NCBI GenBank assembly: GCA_938017765.1
Contig: CALIJH010000169.1
Coordinates: 1-9,160 of the forward strand
Reading direction: 5' to 3'
Length of the DNA stretch: 9,160 bases
Source of the DNA: an uncultured Leptotrichia sp.
Lineage (GTDB): Bacteria > Fusobacteriota > Fusobacteriia > Fusobacteriales > Leptotrichiaceae
Shown: positions 5,625 to 9,160 of the stretch, piece by piece
Layout: the number at the start of each line of letters is the position of its first letter
Position numbering within the stretch: the stretch's first letter is position 1
Position numbers and translations under genes: made by a program
Notes under the pieces: model-generated
What the model saw: the letters and a program-made list of their open reading frames with translations, nothing else
The model's database searches: none
What the model was told of the DNA's origin: nothing

Positions 5625-6767
5625 ATGAAAAGACAGATAAACAGAAGAGAAGAAATTTTAAAAAATATTCAAAAAATAGTAGTAAAAGTCGGGACATCTA
5701 CTCTTACAAAAGAAGACGGGAATTTAAATATTGAAAAAATAAAGAAAATAGTTTCAGAGTTGAGTAATCTTTCAGATAAAGGTTATGATGTCGTATTAGT
5801 AACATCAGGAGCCGTAGGAGCAGGAATGGGCAGACTTAATATGACCGAGCGTCCAAAGACATTGTCTGAAAAGCAGGCTTTGGCTTCTGTAGGACAGGTA
5901 GCCCTGACACATCTGTATCAAATGCTTTTTCAGGAATATGGCAAAATTATAGGACAACTTCTGCTTACAAAAGGAGATTTTTCAGATAGAAGAAGATATC
6001 TGAATGCAAGAAATGTATGTAATACATTGCTAAAAAATAAAATAGTTCCGATTATAAATGAAAATGATGCCGTTGTTGCCAATGAAATAAAAGTCGGAGA
6101 TAATGACACTCTTTCTGCATTGGTTTCAGGATTGATAGATGCTGATTTGCTGATTATTCTGTCAGATGTACAAGGGCTTTACAATAAAAATCCTCAGAAA
6201 TACGAAGACGCTAACTTAATAGAAATTGTAGGAAAAATAGATGAAGACATAAGGAAAACGGCAGGAGGAGAGGGGTCAAAATTTGGAACGGGAGGAATGA
6301 TTACTAAAATAATTGCTGCGGAAATGGCAACTAAAATTGGGACAAATATGGTAATAGCCAGTGGAGAAGACCCGCGAAATATAACAAGAATAGTGGAAAA
6401 AGAGAATATCGGGACATTATTTACTAAAAAACATAAAAAAATCAGTTCTAAAAAATACTGGCTCGCATACGGAACAAATAAAAAAGGCGTTCTGATTATT
6501 GATGAGGGTGCTGAAAAAGCTCTGTTTAAAGGAAAAAGCCTTTTGCCTGTCGGAATTAAGGAAATTGAGGGTGATTTCGAAAAAGGAACAGTGGTAAAAA
6601 TAATGAACCTTAAAAATGAAACCGTTGCGACAGGGATTTCAAATTATTCATCTGATGAGATAGGGCTTATAAGAGGACATAAAAGTGAAAATATTGAAAA
6701 AATATTAGGACATAAGTATGATGATGTAGTAGTACATATTGATAATATGGTGATAATAAAAGGGTAA
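5625..6767 (+). CDS. proB: Glutamate 5-kinase (amino-acid kinase plus PUA domain)
   Basis: This enzyme catalyses the first committed step of proline synthesis: ATP-dependent phosphorylation of L-glutamate to gamma-glutamyl phosphate in the cytosol. The protein has 380 residues, the long form with a PUA domain (E. coli ProB has 367). The kinase domain spans about 16-270: VVKVGTSTL with Lys21, VTSGAVGAGMGRL (Ser61-Gly62), PIINENDAV with Asp148, VGDNDTLSA with Asp161, and GTGGMITK with Lys228. These match E. coli Lys10, Asp137, Asp150 and Lys217 at a constant offset of 11, so the active site looks intact. The PUA domain occupies about 282-375 (GVLIIDEGA, KSLLPVG, GDFEKG, NYSSDEI, DNMVIIKG). ProB is normally feedback-inhibited by proline; nothing here shows loss of that. 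It is followed by proA after 134 bases without a terminator. Confidence 0.97.
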   Translation: MKRQINRREEILKNIQKIVVKVGTSTLTKEDGNLNIEKIKKIVSELSNLSDKGYDVVLVTSGAVGAGMGRLNMTERPKTLSEKQALASVGQVALTHLYQMLFQEYGKIIGQLLLTKGDFSDRRRYLNARNVCNTLLKNKIVPIINENDAVVANEIKVGDNDTLSALVSGLIDADLLIILSDVQGLYNKNPQKYEDANLIEIVGKIDEDIRKTAGGEGSKFGTGGMITKIIAAEMATKIGTNMVIASGEDPRNITRIVEKENIGTLFTKKHKKISSKKYWLAYGTNKKGVLIIDEGAEKALFKGKSLLPVGIKEIEGDFEKGTVVKIMNLKNETVATGISNYSSDEIGLIRGHKSENIEKILGHKYDDVVVHIDNMVIIKG

Positions 6768-6819
6768 AAATACTTTGAAAAATTCTGAATTTATAAGAAA
6801 ATAATGGGCAATAACTTTA

Positions 6820-6842
6820 TATGTTAGGATGTATGTTAGAAT
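6820..6842 (+). promoter_or_regulatory. Tandem 11-mers resembling extended -10 elements, upstream of proA
   Basis: TATGTTAGGAT (6820-6830) and TATGTTAGAAT (6832-6842) differ at one base, with a 12-base period. The second contains TGTTAGAAT, an extended -10 with 5 of 6 hexamer matches. No clear -35 is seen. This could be an internal promoter for proA, starting transcription near 6849. Confidence 0.4.
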
Positions 6843-6846
6843 AAAA

Positions 6847-6855
6847 AAGGAGAGG
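6847..6855 (+). other. Orphan Shine-Dalgarno-like sequence
   Basis: AAGGAGAGG is one of the strongest Shine-Dalgarno matches in the window but has no ATG, GTG or TTG at usable distance. The real proA site is AAAGGA at 6887-6892, 9 bases before the ATG. It could be a relic of a lost start or a standby ribosome site. Confidence 0.4.
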
Positions 6856-6901
6856 TTATAGAGAGTAAATTTCTGAGTAGAGAAAGAAAGGAACAGAAAT
6901 T

Positions 6902-8161
6902 ATGAATAAATATATGGAAGAGATAGGGAAAAAAGCAAAAGAAGCCTCAAAAAAACTCCTCACTACAGATACAAAAATAAAAAATAAAGCTTTAATGATG
7001 ATAGCCGAAGAATTAATCAATAAAAAAGAAGAAATAAAAAAAGTGAACAAAATAGATTTGGAAAAAGGAAAAGAAAATGGACTTTCTTCCGCTCTGCTTG
7101 ACAGACTTGAACTGACAGACAGCAGAATAGAAGCAATGGCTCATGGTTTAAAAGAAATAGCGACATTTACAGACCCGATAGGAGAAATACTGACAGGCTG
7201 GAAACATAAAAACGGTATGACTATTGCAAAAAAGAGAGTACCCCTCGGAGTAATAGGCATTATATATGAATCCAGACCGAATGTAACGGTAGATTCGGCA
7301 GGATTGGCAATAAAATCTTCCAATGCGGTGATTTTAAGAGGTTCGGCTAATGCTATAAATTCAAATATTTATTTGAGCAGATTGTTCAATAAAACAGGAA
7401 TAAAAGTCGGATTGCCTGAAAACACAGTACAGTTAATAGAAAATACTGATAGGGAACTCGTAAATGAAATGGTGAAAATGAACCGATATATAGATGTGCT
7501 TATACCGAGAGGCGGAAAAGGCTTAAAAAAATTTATCATTGAAAATGCGACTATTCCCGTTATTGAGACAGGAGCAGGGGTGTGTCATGTATTTGTGGAT
7601 GAAAGTGCAAAAATAGCCAATGCTCTCTCCATTATTCGGAATGCCAAAATTCAAAGACCAAGTACATGTAATTCGATAGAAACTGTATTAATTCATAAAA
7701 ATATTGCTGTGAAAATATTGCCTGATTTAACGGATATGCTTTTAAAAGACGGTGTTGAACTCAGATATAGCAAAGAAGCCCTTGAGATTGTGAATAACAG
7801 GAATGATGTAAAACTTGCAAACGAAGAAGATTTTGGGGCGGAATATCTTGACATGATAATGTCATTAAAACTTGTAAATGATATAAATGAAGCCATAGAA
7901 TATATAAATAGTCATAGTACACATCATTCTGATTCAATAATAACCGAAGTAATTGACAATGCTGAAAAATTTCTGAATGAAGTGGATTCAGCGGCAGTGT
8001 ATCTGAATGCTTCTACAAGATTTTCAGACGGGGGAGAATTCGGCTATGGAGGAGAAATCGGCATTTCCACTCAGAAACTTCACGCGAGAGGGCCTATGGG
8101 CGTGAGAGAACTGACAACGACAAAATATATCATTAGAGGAAATGGACAAATTAGAGAATAA
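6902..8161 (+). CDS. proA: Gamma-glutamyl phosphate reductase (glutamate-5-semialdehyde dehydrogenase)
   Basis: This is the second step of proline synthesis: NADPH-dependent reduction of gamma-glutamyl phosphate, made by ProB, to glutamate-5-semialdehyde, which cyclises to pyrroline-5-carboxylate. The 419 residues match the family length (about 415-417), in the aldehyde dehydrogenase superfamily. Motifs in order are GVIGIIYESRPNVTVD, VILRG followed by SANAINSN (Arg146 onward; family members usually have a Gly and a Glu where Ser148 and Asn150 lie), PRGGKGLKKFI, VIETGAGVCHVFVDESA, NAKIQRPSTCNSIET with catalytic Cys256, NASTRFSDGGEFGYGGEIG and STQKLHARGPMG near the C-terminus. Cys256 aligns with the catalytic Cys of Thermotoga ProA. 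The start is fixed by AAAGGA 9 bases upstream and an in-frame TAG at 6878-6880. It lies between proB and proC with no terminator on either side. Confidence 0.97.
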   Translation: MNKYMEEIGKKAKEASKKLLTTDTKIKNKALMMIAEELINKKEEIKKVNKIDLEKGKENGLSSALLDRLELTDSRIEAMAHGLKEIATFTDPIGEILTGWKHKNGMTIAKKRVPLGVIGIIYESRPNVTVDSAGLAIKSSNAVILRGSANAINSNIYLSRLFNKTGIKVGLPENTVQLIENTDRELVNEMVKMNRYIDVLIPRGGKGLKKFIIENATIPVIETGAGVCHVFVDESAKIANALSIIRNAKIQRPSTCNSIETVLIHKNIAVKILPDLTDMLLKDGVELRYSKEALEIVNNRNDVKLANEEDFGAEYLDMIMSLKLVNDINEAIEYINSHSTHHSDSIITEVIDNAEKFLNEVDSAAVYLNASTRFSDGGEFGYGGEIGISTQKLHARGPMGVRELTTTKYIIRGNGQIRE

Positions 8162-8221
8162 ACTCATAGTTTACAAAATTTATAAATACAAAATTATCGG
8201 AATTTTTAAAAAATTCAAATA

Positions 8222-8250
8222 TGGATAAAATAACAAGTTATAAGTATAAT
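8222..8250 (+). promoter_or_regulatory. Probable promoter of proC
   Basis: TGGATA (8222-8227, 4 of 6 matches to TTGACA) and TATAAT (8245-8250, perfect) are separated by 17 bases. Transcription would start near 8257, giving a leader of about 65 bases. GAGG at 8313-8316 is the Shine-Dalgarno, 5 bases before the proC ATG. In so AT-rich a gap a chance match is possible. Confidence 0.5.
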
Positions 8251-8321
8251 GAATATAGTTGTAAAAAAATCAAAATCAAAAATATAATAATAAAAATAAT
8301 CTTTTATGGAAAGAGGAAATA

Positions 8322-9122
8322 ATGAAAATAGGATTTATAGGAACAGGAAATATGGGAGGCGCTATAATAAAAGGAATAGTTACAGCAAAATTTATTTCAG
8401 GAAATGAAATAAATATATTTGACCCGAATAATGCAAAAGTCAGAGAATTAGTTGAAAAATATAATGCAAATTCTTTACAGGATGAAATCAGTACAGTTGA
8501 AAATAGTGACATTATAATCTTATGTGTAAAACCTAATATTTACAATTCTGTTTTGAAAAAAATAAAAGACAGTATAGCAAAAAATAAGATAATAGTAAGT
8601 ATAGCAGCAGGAATAAACATTGACAGCATTGAAAATATCATAGGAAAAGATAAAAAAGTGGTGAGAACTATGCCGAATACACCTGCACAAGTGCTTCAGG
8701 GGATGACAGCCGTTACTTTTAACGGAAATATGGACAAAGAAGAAAAAGAAATAATTTTCAAGCTACTGAACAGTTTTGGAGAAACTGTGGAAATAGAAGA
8801 AAAGCATATGCACGCTTTTACAGGAATAAGCGGCTCTCTTCCTGCTTATGTTTATATATTCGCAGAAGCTCTTGCAGACGGAGGAGTTTTGGAGGGACTA
8901 CCGAGAAATGAAGCTTATAAAATAGCAGCGCAGGCTATAAAAGGTTCTGCACAGATGATACTGGAAACAGGAAAACATCCCGCTGTATTGAAAGATGAAG
9001 TAACTTCTCCGTCAGGAACTACTATAGAAGCAATCAGAACTCTGGAAAATGGTAATTTTAGAGGAACAATAATAAATGCAGTAAATGCATGTGTAAGAAA
9101 ATCAAAAGAAATAAGCGAATAA
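8322..9122 (+). CDS. proC: Pyrroline-5-carboxylate reductase
   Basis: This is the last step of proline synthesis: NAD(P)H-dependent reduction of pyrroline-5-carboxylate to L-proline in the cytosol. The 266 residues match the usual length (about 265-280). An N-terminal Rossmann fold carries GFIGTGNMGGAI at residues 4-15, then ILCVKPN, IVSIAAGI, and VVRTMPNTPAQVLQGMTAV, the family's proline-rich RxMPNTP motif. The C-terminal helical dimerisation domain has SGSLPAYVY (170-178), EALADGGVLEGLPR, AAQAIKGSAQMILETGKHPA, and VTSPSGTTIEAIRTLE. Two positions differ from the common form: Leu173 replaces Gly in SGSGPAY, and Ser231 replaces the first Gly in TSPGGTT. It follows proA by 160 bases, and a probable promoter in that gap may let it be expressed separately. 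A second start at 8306 is out of frame. Confidence 0.96.
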   Translation: MKIGFIGTGNMGGAIIKGIVTAKFISGNEINIFDPNNAKVRELVEKYNANSLQDEISTVENSDIIILCVKPNIYNSVLKKIKDSIAKNKIIVSIAAGINIDSIENIIGKDKKVVRTMPNTPAQVLQGMTAVTFNGNMDKEEKEIIFKLLNSFGETVEIEEKHMHAFTGISGSLPAYVYIFAEALADGGVLEGLPRNEAYKIAAQAIKGSAQMILETGKHPAVLKDEVTSPSGTTIEAIRTLENGNFRGTIINAVNACVRKSKEISE

Positions 9123-9136
9123 AAAAAGGCTTCTCT
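9121..9136 (+). terminator. Possible left arm of a terminator cut by the window edge
   Basis: The A7-GGC-TTCTCT sequence begins within the proC stop codon and resembles the first arm of an A-tailed bidirectional terminator like the one at 3893. The expected right arm (GAAGCC followed by T-run) is not in the remaining 24 bases, so this is only a guess. Confidence 0.25.
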
Positions 9137-9160
9137 GTAAATTAAATAGTGAATTTTCTT

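Noticed and set aside
8200..8216. GAATTTTTAAAAAATTC inverted repeat between proA and proC as a terminator
   Set aside because: The stem is nearly all A/T with no loop and no following T-run; it would be too weak, so proA-proC read-through remains possible.

Overview
The window is AT-rich DNA that looks like a Fusobacteriota chromosome, most likely Leptotrichia or a close relative. Three things suggest this: Lys/Ile/Asn-rich proteins with A/T-ending codons, large type V autotransporters with a lipoprotein-type start and Gly-Ile/Met-Tyr beta-helix repeats, and an LPS gene (kdsB), which implies a Gram-negative envelope. The genus is inferred; no rRNA or other marker is present. All genes lie on the + strand.

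Left part (1-3950), surface proteins. The 3' end of one autotransporter (beta-barrel only) is followed after about 100 bases by a complete 1119-residue paralogue. That protein has a lipobox, a Gly/Ser then Pro/Arg-rich stalk, a beta-helical passenger with about eleven rungs, an alpha-helical linker and a 12-strand-type barrel ending in Phe. It ends at a perfect palindrome that forms a bidirectional-type terminator; a third segment could pair alternatively with one arm.

Middle (3950-5510). An A-tract heptamer repeat and an extended -10 promoter precede a small exported DUF333-domain protein, which has its own terminator. A second extended -10 promoter then precedes kdsB, which makes CMP-Kdo for LPS. 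The kdsB stop codon lies inside a terminator hairpin.

Right part (5625-9122), proline synthesis from glutamate. proB (glutamate 5-kinase with PUA domain), proA (gamma-glutamyl phosphate reductase) and proC (pyrroline-5-carboxylate reductase) sit in pathway order. They are separated by 134- and 160-base AT-rich gaps without terminators. The gaps hold promoter-like elements, so the cluster may be partly co-transcribed with internal promoters.

I do not see a clearly new multi-gene system. The most unusual features are the autotransporter stalk (lysine-free, every arginine followed by proline, about 70% GC locally), the compositional mosaic of that gene, the three-segment hairpin after it, and the A6C heptamer array next to a promoter. 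No tRNA, rRNA, CRISPR array, insertion sequence or phage gene was seen.
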